Positions 31,707-41,159 of a stretch of 57,259 nt of DNA are shown here, piece after piece. The stretch comes from an uncultured bacterium (GTDB lineage Bacteria; Pseudomonadota; Gammaproteobacteria; Burkholderiales; Burkholderiaceae_C), in NCBI GenBank assembly GCA_903830565.1, contig CAIKUF010000293.1, positions 1 to 57,259 on the forward strand. The letters are read 5' to 3'. A program made the translations under genes and the position numbers. The notes under the pieces were generated by a model. It did no database searches. It saw only the letters and a list, made by a program, of their open reading frames with translations, and had not been told where the DNA came from. Positions within the stretch are counted from its first letter, which is position 1. Each line of letters starts with the position of its first letter.

Positions 31707-32492
31707 GTGTTTCGACTCGTCACCCTGAACCTCAACGGCATCCGCTCGGCAGCGAACAAGGGCTGGATCCCTTGGGTCGAGGCGCTCGCCGCCGATTGTA
31801 TGGGCGTGCAGGAGATCAAGGCCCAGGCGGCCGACGTCGCGGATCGCTTCGAGGTCGTGGCTGGCATGAAGGGCCACTTCCACTTCGCCGAGAAGAAGGG
31901 CTACTCCGGCGTCGGCCTGTACACGCGCAAGAAGCCGAGCGCGGTCATCACCGGCATCGGCAACCCCGAATTCGACGCCGAGGGGCGCTGGGTCGAGACC
32001 CGTTTCGACACCGCGCGGCGCAAACTCAGCATCATCAGCTGCTACTTTCCCAGCGGTTCGAGCGGCGAGGAGCGCCAGCAGGCCAAGTTCCGCTTCCTCG
32101 CGCTGATGGCGCCGACGCTGCTGCGGCTCAAGGCCGAGCGCGAGTTCATCCTCGTCGGCGACGTCAACATCGCGCACAAGGAGATCGATCTCAAGAACTG
32201 GCGCAGCAACCAGAAGAACAGCGGCTTCCTGCCCGAGGAGCGCGCGTGGATGACGCACGTGCTGGACGAACTGGGCTTGGTCGACGTGTTCCGCGCGCTC
32301 AACCCGCACCCCGAGCAGTACACATGGTGGAGCAACCGCGGACAGGCCTGGGCCAAGAACGTCGGCTGGCGGCTCGACTACCATCTGGCGACGCCCGGCA
32401 TTGCCGCGAAGGCGCGCCGCGAGCACATCTACCTCGACCAGCGTTTCAGCGACCACGCCCCGCTGGTGATCGACTACGACTTCAACCTGTGA
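31707..32492 (+). CDS. xthA: Exodeoxyribonuclease III / AP endonuclease family protein
   Basis: DNA-repair nuclease of the exonuclease III family, acting at abasic sites and on 3' ends. The 261-residue protein has the family metal and catalytic residues: NLNGIRSA, QEIK (E36), GDVNIAH, GWRLDYHL and the final SDHAPL. GTG 31707 is preferred over an in-frame TTG at 31695 because GAGGA lies 5 nt upstream and the protein then starts MFRLVTLNLNG. The 171 nt that follow, up to the next gene, hold no recognisable feature. Confidence 0.9.
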   Translation: MFRLVTLNLNGIRSAANKGWIPWVEALAADCMGVQEIKAQAADVADRFEVVAGMKGHFHFAEKKGYSGVGLYTRKKPSAVITGIGNPEFDAEGRWVETRFDTARRKLSIISCYFPSGSSGEERQQAKFRFLALMAPTLLRLKAEREFILVGDVNIAHKEIDLKNWRSNQKNSGFLPEERAWMTHVLDELGLVDVFRALNPHPEQYTWWSNRGQAWAKNVGWRLDYHLATPGIAAKARREHIYLDQRFSDHAPLVIDYDFNL

Positions 32493-32663
32493 CGGGCGCC
32501 GACGCCGGGCGCATTCGCCTCGCCGCGTTGCTGCCGCCGCACCTGGCCGCGGCCATTGCATGGCGTCGTCGGCTTACGCCTTGCTTACTGCACCCGGCAG
32601 GCCTCCCCATTGCGACTTCGCTGCGCCGCCGGTGGCGCGCTCGAACGAACCCAGGTTCCACAC

Positions 32664-34715
32664 ATGCCCCCGATCCGACAGGTGACGACGCTCGAAGACG
32701 TGCTCGATATCGTCACCTGTCAACTGGCCGAACGCGTGGCCGAGGGCACGCGCCCGGTGTGCTACCTGCCCGGTAACGCGGGCCGCATCGGCGCCCTCGA
32801 AGAGTGGGTCTTCGCGCATCCTGAACGCTTCGCCGGCGTCGACCTGTTCCAGGTTCTCGCGCTCGGCCCCGCCGAGGGCTGGCGGCGCGCCGTGCTGGCC
32901 GGCGCGGGCATCGTCACGCCGTTCATCGGCCCCGGCGTGCGCGAACTCGTCAACGCCGGACTGGCGCGCAACATCCGCTGCAATCTGTCGCAGGTGCCGC
33001 GGCTGTTCGAGGATCGCTGGCGCCCGCAAGTCGCTTTCGCGCACACCTCGCCGCCGGATGCTGCGGGCCGCGTCACACTGGGCCTGAATGCGGGCATCGA
33101 CTTCGCGCCGTTGCGGCAGGCGCGGTTCAAGGTCGCGGTGGTCAATGCGCGTATGCCGCGCTGGCACATCGCGACCCACGAGGATCCGGCCAGCGGCCAG
33201 CGCATCGCGAGCGGCTGTGCGATGCTGCTTTCGGACTTCGACCTCGTGGTCGAGATCGACGAGCCGCTGCTGGAACATCACATGGCGCCGACCTCGCCCG
33301 CGAGCGAAGTGCAAACGCTCTCGATCGCACGCCGCATCGTCGACCTGCTGCGCAGCGACGCGAACGTCGGGGATGGCAAGGTGCTGCCGCACACGATCCA
33401 GTTGGGCATCGGCAAGATCCCGAATGCGGTCGCGAGCGAGCTGGTAGCCCGCGGCGTGTCGGTGCGCGGCGTGTGGTCGGAGCTGTTCTCCGATGGCGTG
33501 CTCGCCCTCCATCGGGCCGGCCTGATCCGCTGCACGCAGGGCCCCGCGCTGCGCGAGCGCATCGTCGTCGGTTTCGTGCTCGGCAGCCGCGAGCTCTATG
33601 AGTTCATGCACGACAACGCCGACTTCGCGGTGCTGCCGCAGGAGATCGTCAACGACCCGGCGATGATCCGGCACAACGCGTCGATGGCGAGCATCAACAG
33701 CGCCCTCGCGGTCAGCCTGGCCGGCGAGGTGTGCGCGTCGACGATCGCCAAGCGCTACTACTCCGACGTCGGCGGGCAGTTCGACTTCGCGCTCGGCGCT
33801 TCGTGGGCGCGCGCTGGCATCGCCATCATCGCGCTGCCGAGCGTTGTCGACCGCGGCGACGGCGCGACGCGAAGCCGCATCGTCGCATCCCACCCCGAAG
33901 GCTCGCACCACACGATCGGGGCCGACCTGCCGGTGGTCGTCGTCACCGAGCAGGGGGTGGCCGACCTGCGCCACCTGAACGACACCGAGCGCGTCGAGGC
34001 GATGCTCGGCGTCGCCCATCGGGACTGGCGCACGCTGCTCGCCAAGGAAGCGCGCGCACTGCCCTCGATGCAGGGCGTGGGCACGATCTCGGCGCAGCTC
34101 GTCGCGCTGCGCGACGGCCGACACGCGGTGATCCGGCCGGCAACGCAACGCGACATCGCCGCGATCGGCGAGTACATCGTGCGCCTGAGCAACGACGACC
34201 GCCACACGCGCTACATGGGCACGGTCTCGGTCTCCTACCTGACGTCGACCGAGCGCCTGTCGCGGCTCTACCGCGAGACGCTGGACTACCGGCAGCACGC
34301 GGCCTTCATCGTCGCGCTGGACGACGAGGTCATCGGCGTCGCCCACGCCTACCGCATGGACGAGAGCGGAACCTACGAGGTCTCGTTCTCGCGCCGAAGC
34401 GACCTGCGAGGACAGGGCATCGGCCGGCACCTGATGCAGATGCTGATCGACTGGGGCGCGCTGGTCGACGCCAAGGTCTACTATGCAACGACCTACCGCA
34501 AGGAGAACCCGCGGATGCGTGCGCTGTTCGACCGCTTCGGCTTCGTCGCCGAGGCCGACCCGGGCGATCCCCATGCGGTGATCTACAAGGCCCTGATCGA
34601 CGACCTCGTGCGCGCCGCCCAAGGGCTGGGCGCAGGCCCGCATCACCCTGCCCCCGCGCGCGTTGCCGCGCCGCGAAGGCGAAGCGCGAAGGCGCCGACG
34701 CCGACCAGCGCCTGA
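32664..34715 (+). CDS. Acetyl-CoA hydrolase/transferase fused to a GNAT acetyltransferase
   Basis: A 683-residue two-domain protein. Residues 1-455 form a class I CoA-transferase/acetyl-CoA hydrolase with the family motif VGGQFDFALGAS (369-380). Residues 488-650 form a GNAT acetyltransferase with motif A (LRGQGIGRHL, 581-590) for acetyl-CoA. The last 30 residues are Pro/Ala/Arg-rich. This fusion is known in proteobacteria, but its substrate is not: the halves may make and use a CoA thioester, or one half may regulate the other. ATG 32664 begins the conserved part; 36 upstream in-frame codons look non-coding. Confidence 0.85.
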   Translation: MPPIRQVTTLEDVLDIVTCQLAERVAEGTRPVCYLPGNAGRIGALEEWVFAHPERFAGVDLFQVLALGPAEGWRRAVLAGAGIVTPFIGPGVRELVNAGLARNIRCNLSQVPRLFEDRWRPQVAFAHTSPPDAAGRVTLGLNAGIDFAPLRQARFKVAVVNARMPRWHIATHEDPASGQRIASGCAMLLSDFDLVVEIDEPLLEHHMAPTSPASEVQTLSIARRIVDLLRSDANVGDGKVLPHTIQLGIGKIPNAVASELVARGVSVRGVWSELFSDGVLALHRAGLIRCTQGPALRERIVVGFVLGSRELYEFMHDNADFAVLPQEIVNDPAMIRHNASMASINSALAVSLAGEVCASTIAKRYYSDVGGQFDFALGASWARAGIAIIALPSVVDRGDGATRSRIVASHPEGSHHTIGADLPVVVVTEQGVADLRHLNDTERVEAMLGVAHRDWRTLLAKEARALPSMQGVGTISAQLVALRDGRHAVIRPATQRDIAAIGEYIVRLSNDDRHTRYMGTVSVSYLTSTERLSRLYRETLDYRQHAAFIVALDDEVIGVAHAYRMDESGTYEVSFSRRSDLRGQGIGRHLMQMLIDWGALVDAKVYYATTYRKENPRMRALFDRFGFVAEADPGDPHAVIYKALIDDLVRAAQGLGAGPHHPAPARVAAPRRRSAKAPTPTSA

Positions 34716-34745
34716 GCGAGCCGCAAACCCACGCGCGACGCGACC

Positions 34746-36212
34746 ATGCTCATCAAGCCTCTCACGCGACTCGCGATCCGAGCGGTCCTGTTCGTCGCTG
34801 CCATCGTTGCCGCCATCGCTGTCGGATTCGCAGCCCAGGCCTGGTGGCGACACCCGTCGCTCGAGCCCTGGCATACGCTGCATCTGGAGAGCGAGTTCAA
34901 GTCCGGCGCCACGGCGGCGCGCAGCTTCGCCGAGTACGTGGCGCAGGAGGAGCGGCTCTTCGCCGAGCTGCGGCACAAGCTGTACGCCTCGCCGGCCGCG
35001 CCGGGTACCAGTGAACTCGACCGTTATGCCGCCGGCTCGCTCGCCGCGCGGATCGCACTCGAGACGCAGGGCAACCGCACGCACGAGAGCGGGCCCGAGA
35101 GCCCGCGCGGCGTGGCGGTGATGCTGCACGGGCTCTCGGACGCGCCGTACTCGCTAGCGACCGTCGGCCGCGTGCTGCGCGAGCGCGGCTTTCACGTCGT
35201 CTGGCTGCGGCTGCCGGGGCACGGCACGATCCCCGGCGCGTTGCGCGAGGTGGACTGGGAAGACTGGATGGCCGCGACCGCGCTCGCCGTGCGCCACGCC
35301 GCCGAGCTCGCTCCCGGCAAGCCGCTCTACGTCGCCGGCTATTCGGCCGGCGGCGCGCTCGCGCTGCTGCACACACTGCGCGCGCTGGACGACAAGTCGC
35401 TCGCGATGCCGTCGCGGCTGCTGCTCTTCTCGCCGGCGATCGGCGTTTCGCGCTTCGCGGTGATGACGAACATCACTTCGTTGCTCGCACCGCTGCCCGG
35501 CCTCGAGAAAGCAGCGTGGCTCGATGTGATGCCCGAGTACGACCCCTACAAGTACAACTCGTTTCCGGTCAATGCAGCGACGCAGATCCGGGGTTTGACG
35601 CGCGCGCTCGAGGCCGAGCTTTCCCGAGCGCAGCAGCGTGCCATGCAGGGTCGCATGCCGACCGTGACCGCGTTCCAATCCATCGTCGATTCGACAATCA
35701 CCGCGGAATACCTGGCGACGCGTCTTTTCCAGCGCCTGCCCGACAAGCGGCACGAGCTCGTCGTCTTCGATGTGAACCGCAACGCGCAACTCTCGACGCT
35801 GATCGCGCCCGCGCCCATGCGCGCGTTCGACCGCATCTCCTCGGCCCCCGCGCTGCCGTTTCGCCTGACCGTCGTCGGCAACCGCAGCCGCGACAGCCTG
35901 GAAGTCGCCGAATGGTCGCGCGATCCCGGCAGCGGCGCGCCGGTCGCGAAACCCACGGGTCTCGCATGGCCGGCCAATGTGTTCTCGCTCGGGCACTTGG
36001 CGGTACCGACGCCGATCGACGACCCGATGTACGGCCTCACGCCTCGCTCCGCGCCGGACGGGCTGGCGCTGCCCCTGGGCCGTGGCGCCCCGAGCGGCGA
36101 GGCCGGTGCGCTCGTCATCCCGCTCGGACAATTCGCGCGGCTGCGCAGCAACCCGTTCTTCTCGCTCATCGTCGACCGCATCGCTGCTGCGGTGAAGGCC
36201 GACGCGCCGTAG
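34746..36212 (+). CDS. Membrane-anchored alpha/beta hydrolase
   Basis: A 488-residue serine hydrolase of the alpha/beta-fold group (lipase/lysophospholipase-like). It has one N-terminal membrane segment (about residues 11-32) and probably a periplasmic catalytic part with the oxyanion loop MLHGLSDAPYS (around 125) and the nucleophile elbow GYSAGG (around 198-203). The segment SLGHLAVPTPIDDP near residue 417 may supply the catalytic histidine. The substrate is unknown. It lies 30 nt after the fusion gene and may share its transcript. Confidence 0.75.
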   Translation: MLIKPLTRLAIRAVLFVAAIVAAIAVGFAAQAWWRHPSLEPWHTLHLESEFKSGATAARSFAEYVAQEERLFAELRHKLYASPAAPGTSELDRYAAGSLAARIALETQGNRTHESGPESPRGVAVMLHGLSDAPYSLATVGRVLRERGFHVVWLRLPGHGTIPGALREVDWEDWMAATALAVRHAAELAPGKPLYVAGYSAGGALALLHTLRALDDKSLAMPSRLLLFSPAIGVSRFAVMTNITSLLAPLPGLEKAAWLDVMPEYDPYKYNSFPVNAATQIRGLTRALEAELSRAQQRAMQGRMPTVTAFQSIVDSTITAEYLATRLFQRLPDKRHELVVFDVNRNAQLSTLIAPAPMRAFDRISSAPALPFRLTVVGNRSRDSLEVAEWSRDPGSGAPVAKPTGLAWPANVFSLGHLAVPTPIDDPMYGLTPRSAPDGLALPLGRGAPSGEAGALVIPLGQFARLRSNPFFSLIVDRIAAAVKADAP

Positions 36213-36239
36213 GCGCTGAGGGCGCTGCCGATCGCGGGT

Positions 36240-37340
36240 TCAGAAGGTGGTGCCGACGACCGGCGTCGTGCCTTCGATCTCGCCCAGCAACCCGAGCAAC
36301 AGGCGCAGATCCTTGTAGCGGCCCGCCACGCGCCGCGCGTAGCGAAAGAAGCGCGGCAGGTCCTGGCTGTAGGCCGGCTTGCCGTCGCGATGCTTCAGGC
36401 GGCAGAAGATGCCCAGCACCTTCAGGTGCCGCTGCAGGCCCATCCATTCGAGCTGGCGCCAGAACTCGCCGAAGTCGGCGTCCAGCGGCAGGCCGACGCG
36501 CCGCGCCTGCTGCCAGTAGCGCACCGCCCAGTCGAGCTCCTGCTCCTCGTCCCATGAGATGAAGGCGTCGCGCAGCATCGACGCTGCGTCGTAGGTGATA
36601 GCGCCGTAAACGGCGTCCTGGAAGTCGAGGATGCCGGGGCTCGGGTTGCTAACCATCAGGTTACGCGGCATAAAGTCGCGGTGCACCGCGACTCGCGGTT
36701 GTGCGAGCGCGCTTTGGACGAGAGAATCGCACAAGCCCTGCCACTGCGCCTGCTGCGCCGCGGTCCAGGTGATGCCGTGCTCGCGGCCCACGCACCACTC
36801 GGGGAAGAGCGCCAGTTCGCGCCGCAGCAGCGCATCGTCGTAGGGCGGCAGGCTCGCCGGGTCGACGCGCTGTTGCCACGTCACCAGTGCGGAGAAGGCC
36901 ACGCGCATCAGTTCGTCGGCCTGCGCGGATAGGCCGGCGGCAATGGCTTCTTGCAGCGCAGCGAGATAAGGCCGCGTGCCGAGGTCGCTCAGCAGCAGGA
37001 AGCCGTTGTCCGCGTCCTGCGCCAGCACGTGCGGAGCGTTCAGCCCGGCCTGCGCGATCAGCCCTGCCACGTGCACGAACGGGCGCACGTCTTCCTGCGG
37101 CGGCGGCGCGTCCATCACGATCAGGCTGGCGTCCGCGGCATCGATGCGCAGGTAGCGCCGAAAGCTCGCATCGGCGCTCGCCAGGCGCAGGCTGTGCGGG
37201 TCGAGACGGTACGCGGCGAGCGTCGCCAGCCACTGCTCGAAGACCTGCTGGCGGCCGGCATCGGGCCACGGGACGCTGGTCCCGGCGGGCCTCTCAGGGT
37301 TGATGTCGGCCAGGCCAGTGCCTGCGGCAGGAGTGCTCAT
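36240..37340 (-). CDS. amgK: Aminoglycoside-phosphotransferase family kinase, probable AmgK
   Basis: Sugar kinase of the peptidoglycan-recycling route that phosphorylates N-acetylmuramate/N-acetylglucosamine at the anomeric position. The 366-residue protein has the catalytic loop VHRDFMPRNLMV (H220, D222, N227) and the metal-binding ILDFQD (D239). Its divergent position next to lptD and surA is the same as for amgK in other proteobacteria, which supports the name. The usual partner murU is not in this window. Substrate is inferred from family and place. Confidence 0.8.
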   Translation of the reverse strand: MSTPAAGTGLADINPERPAGTSVPWPDAGRQQVFEQWLATLAAYRLDPHSLRLASADASFRRYLRIDAADASLIVMDAPPPQEDVRPFVHVAGLIAQAGLNAPHVLAQDADNGFLLLSDLGTRPYLAALQEAIAAGLSAQADELMRVAFSALVTWQQRVDPASLPPYDDALLRRELALFPEWCVGREHGITWTAAQQAQWQGLCDSLVQSALAQPRVAVHRDFMPRNLMVSNPSPGILDFQDAVYGAITYDAASMLRDAFISWDEEQELDWAVRYWQQARRVGLPLDADFGEFWRQLEWMGLQRHLKVLGIFCRLKHRDGKPAYSQDLPRFFRYARRVAGRYKDLRLLLGLLGEIEGTTPVVGTTF

Positions 37341-37435
37341 GGATAATCGATTCTACAAATCGGCCTGCCCGACGCGAAAAGGCCGCGCCCGCGCCTACCG
37401 GCTGCGCAGCCGGCCCACATTCAATTGATTGGCCC

Positions 37436-39820
37436 TTGTTGCGTTCGCTGCGTCCCCTGACCCCGCCCCGTGCCATCGGCATGGCGCTTGCGCTGTGCGT
37501 TGCCTGCGCGGCCGCCCAGCCCGATGCCAACGGTGACGCCGGCGACGGGATCGTGCTGCGCATGAGCGACAGCCTCAAGCCGTTTCCGGCCGGCGTTCAG
37601 GCCAAGGACCGGCCACTCTTCGTTCGCGCCGACGACATCCGCGGCCAGACCGACCTCGAGGTCGAGGCCGTCGGACACGCCGAGCTGCGGCGATCCGACG
37701 TTCGCATCCGCGCCGATCGCTTGAGCTACGACCAGGCCACCGATCTTGCGCGCGCCAGCGGCAACGTCCGCATCACGCGCGACGGCAACGTCTTCACCGC
37801 GCCGCAGGCGCAGGTCACGCTCGGCAGCCTCGAAGGCTTCCTCGTCGAGCCGACGTTCTATATCTCGCGCGTCGGAGCCGGCGGCACGGCCAAGCGGCTC
37901 GATCTGCTCGGCGCCGACCGCGCCCTCGCCACCGCGGCAAGCTACACGAGCTGCCCGGCGGACGGCTCCGGCGATCCGGCATGGTTGATCACGGCGGACC
38001 GCATTCATCTCGACTTCGAAGCCAACGAAGGCGTTGCCGACGGCGGCGTACTGCGCTTCCTCGGGGTGCCCATCCTCGCCTTGCCGTCGCTCAGCTTTCC
38101 GCTCAGCGACGCGCGAAAGTCGGGCTGGCTGCCGCCGATCATGGCGACGAACACGGGCAGCGGCTTCATCGCCGCGGCGCCGTACTACTGGAACATCGCG
38201 CCGAACCGCGACGCGACGATCACGCCCATCATGCGCACGCGTCGCGGGCCCGGTGTCGACGGCGAGTTCCGCTACCTCGAGCCGAGCTTGAACGGCAATC
38301 TCAGGCTCGACCTGCTGCCCAACGACCGCCAGACCGGGACCACGCGCTATGCGCTGAACCTGCAACATGAAGGTCTTCCGATCGCGGGTTTCGGTTTGGA
38401 CCTCCGGGCCATGCGGGTCTCGGACAACGACTACTGGAAGGACTTCACGAGCCCTACGCCCAATCTGACCCAGCGCCTGTTGCCGACCGACGCGCAGCTT
38501 CGGCATGTCTTCCCGAGCGTGCTCGGCGGCAGCGACTGGACGGTGATTGCCGGCGTGCAGGCCTGGCAGCCACTGCAAGGCAGCGACACGGCCAGCCTGA
38601 TGGAGGTGCCGTATCAAAGATTGCCGCAGATCGGCGCGCGCACCGACCAGGCCTTCGGCAACGGATTCGAGGCCATCTTCGAGACTGAACTCAACCAGTT
38701 CACCAACCCGAGCGGCGTGATCGACACGTCGCGCCTGACCGGCTTGCGCGTGCATGCGATCGGCACCGTCGCGCGACCGTACCAGACGCCCGGCTGGACG
38801 CTGACGCCGCGGCTGTCGTTCAACGCAGCGTCGTACTCGCTCGACCAGCCGATGAGCGACGGGCGATCGAGCGCGTCGCGCATCATCCCGACCGCCAGCC
38901 TGGACAGCGCCTGGGTCCTCGAGCGGCAGGTCTCGTGGTTCGACAAGGCCGTGACCCAGACGTTGGAACCACGCGTGATGTACGTCTATACGCCGTATGT
39001 CAACCAGTCGATGTACCCCTTGTTCGACACCGCGCCCAAGGACTTCAACTTCGAGTCGATCTTCACCGAGAACGCATTCTCCGGCGTCGACCGGGTGTCC
39101 GATGGCAACCAGCTCACCGCCGGGCTGAGCAGCCGCGTGATCGACCCAAGCAGCGGCGCGGAGGCGCTGCGGCTGGCGATCGTGCAGCGAGTGCGCTTCG
39201 CAGACCAGCGCGTCACGACCGACGCGGCGCCGCAATCGAATCGTTTCTCCGACGTGTTGGTGCTCGGCGCGACCCGGCTGATTCCGGGCTGGACCCTAGA
39301 GGCCTCCGCACAGTACTCGCCCGACCAGCGTTCGCTGGCGCAGATTCTTGCCGGCGGCCGCTATTCGCCGGGCCCGTTTCGCACCTTCAACTTCAACTAC
39401 CGCGAGACCGTCGACCACACCAGGCAGGCCGAGATGGGTTGGCAATGGCCGATATTCGGCCCGACCCCGCTCGAGTTCGATCGTTCGCGCAGCGCAGCGG
39501 CGACGCGCTCGAACAGCGGCAGTTGCCAGGGCAGTCTGTACACCGTCGGGCGGGCGCTCTACAACATCAGCGGAAGCCGCATCACCAATGCCGTGGTCGG
39601 CTTCGAGTACGACGCCGGATGCTGGATCGGGCGTCTGGTGGTCGAGCGCGTGTCCACCGGCGTGAGCACAGCGCAGACAAAGACGATGCTGCAGATCGAG
39701 CTCGTGGGACTGTCGCGCCTGGGCAGCAGCCCGTTGCAGGTCTTGAAGGACAATATCCCCGGTTACCAGTTGCTGAACGACAAACGCTCGGCTCCTGCAC
39801 CACTGCTCCCCTATGAATGA
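37436..39820 (+). CDS. lptD: LPS-assembly protein LptD
   Basis: Outer-membrane beta-barrel that, plugged by LptE, inserts LPS into the outer leaflet. The 794-residue precursor has a signal peptide ending near residue 28 (ACAAAQ), an N-terminal OstA/jellyroll domain (residues 55-170) and a large barrel. TTG 37436 is the likely start; an in-frame ATG at 37481 would leave too short a signal peptide. The mature part has only three cysteines, C173, C697 and C729, and lacks the extreme N-terminal one of E. coli LptD. Its stop overlaps the surA start by 8 nt. Confidence 0.93.
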   Translation: MLRSLRPLTPPRAIGMALALCVACAAAQPDANGDAGDGIVLRMSDSLKPFPAGVQAKDRPLFVRADDIRGQTDLEVEAVGHAELRRSDVRIRADRLSYDQATDLARASGNVRITRDGNVFTAPQAQVTLGSLEGFLVEPTFYISRVGAGGTAKRLDLLGADRALATAASYTSCPADGSGDPAWLITADRIHLDFEANEGVADGGVLRFLGVPILALPSLSFPLSDARKSGWLPPIMATNTGSGFIAAAPYYWNIAPNRDATITPIMRTRRGPGVDGEFRYLEPSLNGNLRLDLLPNDRQTGTTRYALNLQHEGLPIAGFGLDLRAMRVSDNDYWKDFTSPTPNLTQRLLPTDAQLRHVFPSVLGGSDWTVIAGVQAWQPLQGSDTASLMEVPYQRLPQIGARTDQAFGNGFEAIFETELNQFTNPSGVIDTSRLTGLRVHAIGTVARPYQTPGWTLTPRLSFNAASYSLDQPMSDGRSSASRIIPTASLDSAWVLERQVSWFDKAVTQTLEPRVMYVYTPYVNQSMYPLFDTAPKDFNFESIFTENAFSGVDRVSDGNQLTAGLSSRVIDPSSGAEALRLAIVQRVRFADQRVTTDAAPQSNRFSDVLVLGATRLIPGWTLEASAQYSPDQRSLAQILAGGRYSPGPFRTFNFNYRETVDHTRQAEMGWQWPIFGPTPLEFDRSRSAAATRSNSGSCQGSLYTVGRALYNISGSRITNAVVGFEYDAGCWIGRLVVERVSTGVSTAQTKTMLQIELVGLSRLGSSPLQVLKDNIPGYQLLNDKRSAPAPLLPYE

Positions 39821-41141
39821 TCCGAGACGACTCCCGCACCTGATGGCCGGCGTGCTGCTGCTCGCGCTGGCCGTCGGCGCGCCGGCCCAGACGGCCGCAA
39901 GGCGCGATGACAACCTTCGTCCCGGCGATTACATCGTCGCGGTCGTCAACTCCGAGCTCGTCACCGCGGGCGAAGTCCAGCAGCGCATGACGCGCGCGCA
40001 GCAGGAGGCCGCGCGCAGCGGCGCCCGCCTGCCGCCCGTGGACGTATTGCGCAAGCAGATCGTCGACGCGCTGATCGACGAGCGGGTGCAGATCACGAAC
40101 GCGCGCGACATGGGCGTCAAGATCGACGACGCCGAGGTCGATCGGGCGATCGCCAACATCGCCGCGCAGAACCAGGTGCCGGTGTCTCAGGTGCGCGAGC
40201 GGCTGCGCGCCGAGGGCATCGACTACGCACGCTTTCGCGACAACATCCGCGACCAGATCGCCGTCGAGCGCTCGCGCGAGCGAGACGTGACGGCGCGCAT
40301 CCAGATCACCGACCGCGAGGTCGACGCCCTGGTCGACCAGCAGCGCGCCGCGGCGGGCGCCTCGACCGAGTACGACATCGCGCAGGTGCTGGTGACGGTG
40401 CCCGAAGGGGCATCCGATGCCGTCGTCGCCGAGCGCAGGGAGCGCGCCGAAGCAGCGCTCAGGCGAGTCCAGAACGGCGAGCCGTTCGCGCAGGTGGCGC
40501 GCGAGGTGTCGGAGGACGCCAACCGTGCCAACGGCGGCGTGATCGGGATGCGGCCGGCCGAGCGCTTGCCCGACTTGTTCGTCGAGGCCGTGCGTCCGCT
40601 GGACCCCGGCGCGGTGTCACCAACGCTCGTGCGCAGTGGCGCCGGCTTTCACGTCATCAAGCTCGTCGATCGGCGCGACGCCGGCGCACTGACGATCACG
40701 CAGACGCGCGCGCGTCACATCCTTCTGCGCCCGTCGGCCCAGGTCTCGCAACAGGCTGCGCTGCGCCGCCTGGCTGAACTCAAGAGCGAGATCGCCGCCA
40801 GCAAGATCACCTTCGAGCAGGCAGCCCGTGAGAATTCGGAGGACGCGAGCGCCGCGCAGGGCGGCGACCTTGGCTGGGCTTCGCCGGGAATGTTCGTCCC
40901 CGAGTTCGAACAGGCGATCAACCCGCTGGCCGTCGGCGCGATGAGCGACCCCTTCGTGTCGCGCTTCGGCGCCCACCTGGTGCAGGTGATGGACCGGCGA
41001 AACGCGAAGCTCGAGGCCAAGCAGTTGCGCGAACAGGCACGCGGCGTACTGCGTGAGCAGAAGTACGAGGCGGCCTACGCCGAATGGGCACGCGACTTGC
41101 GCGCACGCGCCTACATCGAGATGCGCGAGCCTCCCTACTGA
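39813..41141 (+). CDS. surA: Periplasmic chaperone / peptidylprolyl isomerase SurA
   Basis: Chaperone that escorts outer-membrane proteins to the BAM machine. The 442-residue protein has a signal peptide (cleavage near PAQ, residue 26), the N-terminal chaperone domain with VVNSELVTAGEV, and two parvulin domains (about residues 180-280 and 290-390, each with the ...FAQVAREVSED.../...FEQAARENSED... and GG pattern). It overlaps lptD and is followed 18 nt later by rsmA. Confidence 0.95.
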   Translation: MNDPRRLPHLMAGVLLLALAVGAPAQTAARRDDNLRPGDYIVAVVNSELVTAGEVQQRMTRAQQEAARSGARLPPVDVLRKQIVDALIDERVQITNARDMGVKIDDAEVDRAIANIAAQNQVPVSQVRERLRAEGIDYARFRDNIRDQIAVERSRERDVTARIQITDREVDALVDQQRAAAGASTEYDIAQVLVTVPEGASDAVVAERRERAEAALRRVQNGEPFAQVAREVSEDANRANGGVIGMRPAERLPDLFVEAVRPLDPGAVSPTLVRSGAGFHVIKLVDRRDAGALTITQTRARHILLRPSAQVSQQAALRRLAELKSEIAASKITFEQAARENSEDASAAQGGDLGWASPGMFVPEFEQAINPLAVGAMSDPFVSRFGAHLVQVMDRRNAKLEAKQLREQARGVLREQKYEAAYAEWARDLRARAYIEMREPPY

Positions 41142-41159
41142 GCGGCTGAGACGGGCCCG

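Noticed and set aside
32556-32663. N-terminal extension of the CoA-transferase/GNAT fusion from ATG 32556
   Set aside because: The 36 extra codons resemble non-coding sequence and the family match begins at ATG 32664.
32574-35129. An 851-codon minus-strand frame opposite the CoA-transferase/GNAT gene
   Set aside because: Same kind of antisense shadow: low-complexity composition, no motifs, and the opposite strand has a clear two-domain protein.
37399-37414. 16-bp perfect palindrome CCGGCTGCGCAGCCGG between amgK and lptD
   Set aside because: It could be an operator, but in such GC-rich DNA short palindromes are common, and nothing else supports a binding site.
37481-39820. ATG 37481 as the lptD start
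   Set aside because: It would leave a signal peptide of only about 13 residues without a basic N-terminus; TTG 37436 gives a complete one.
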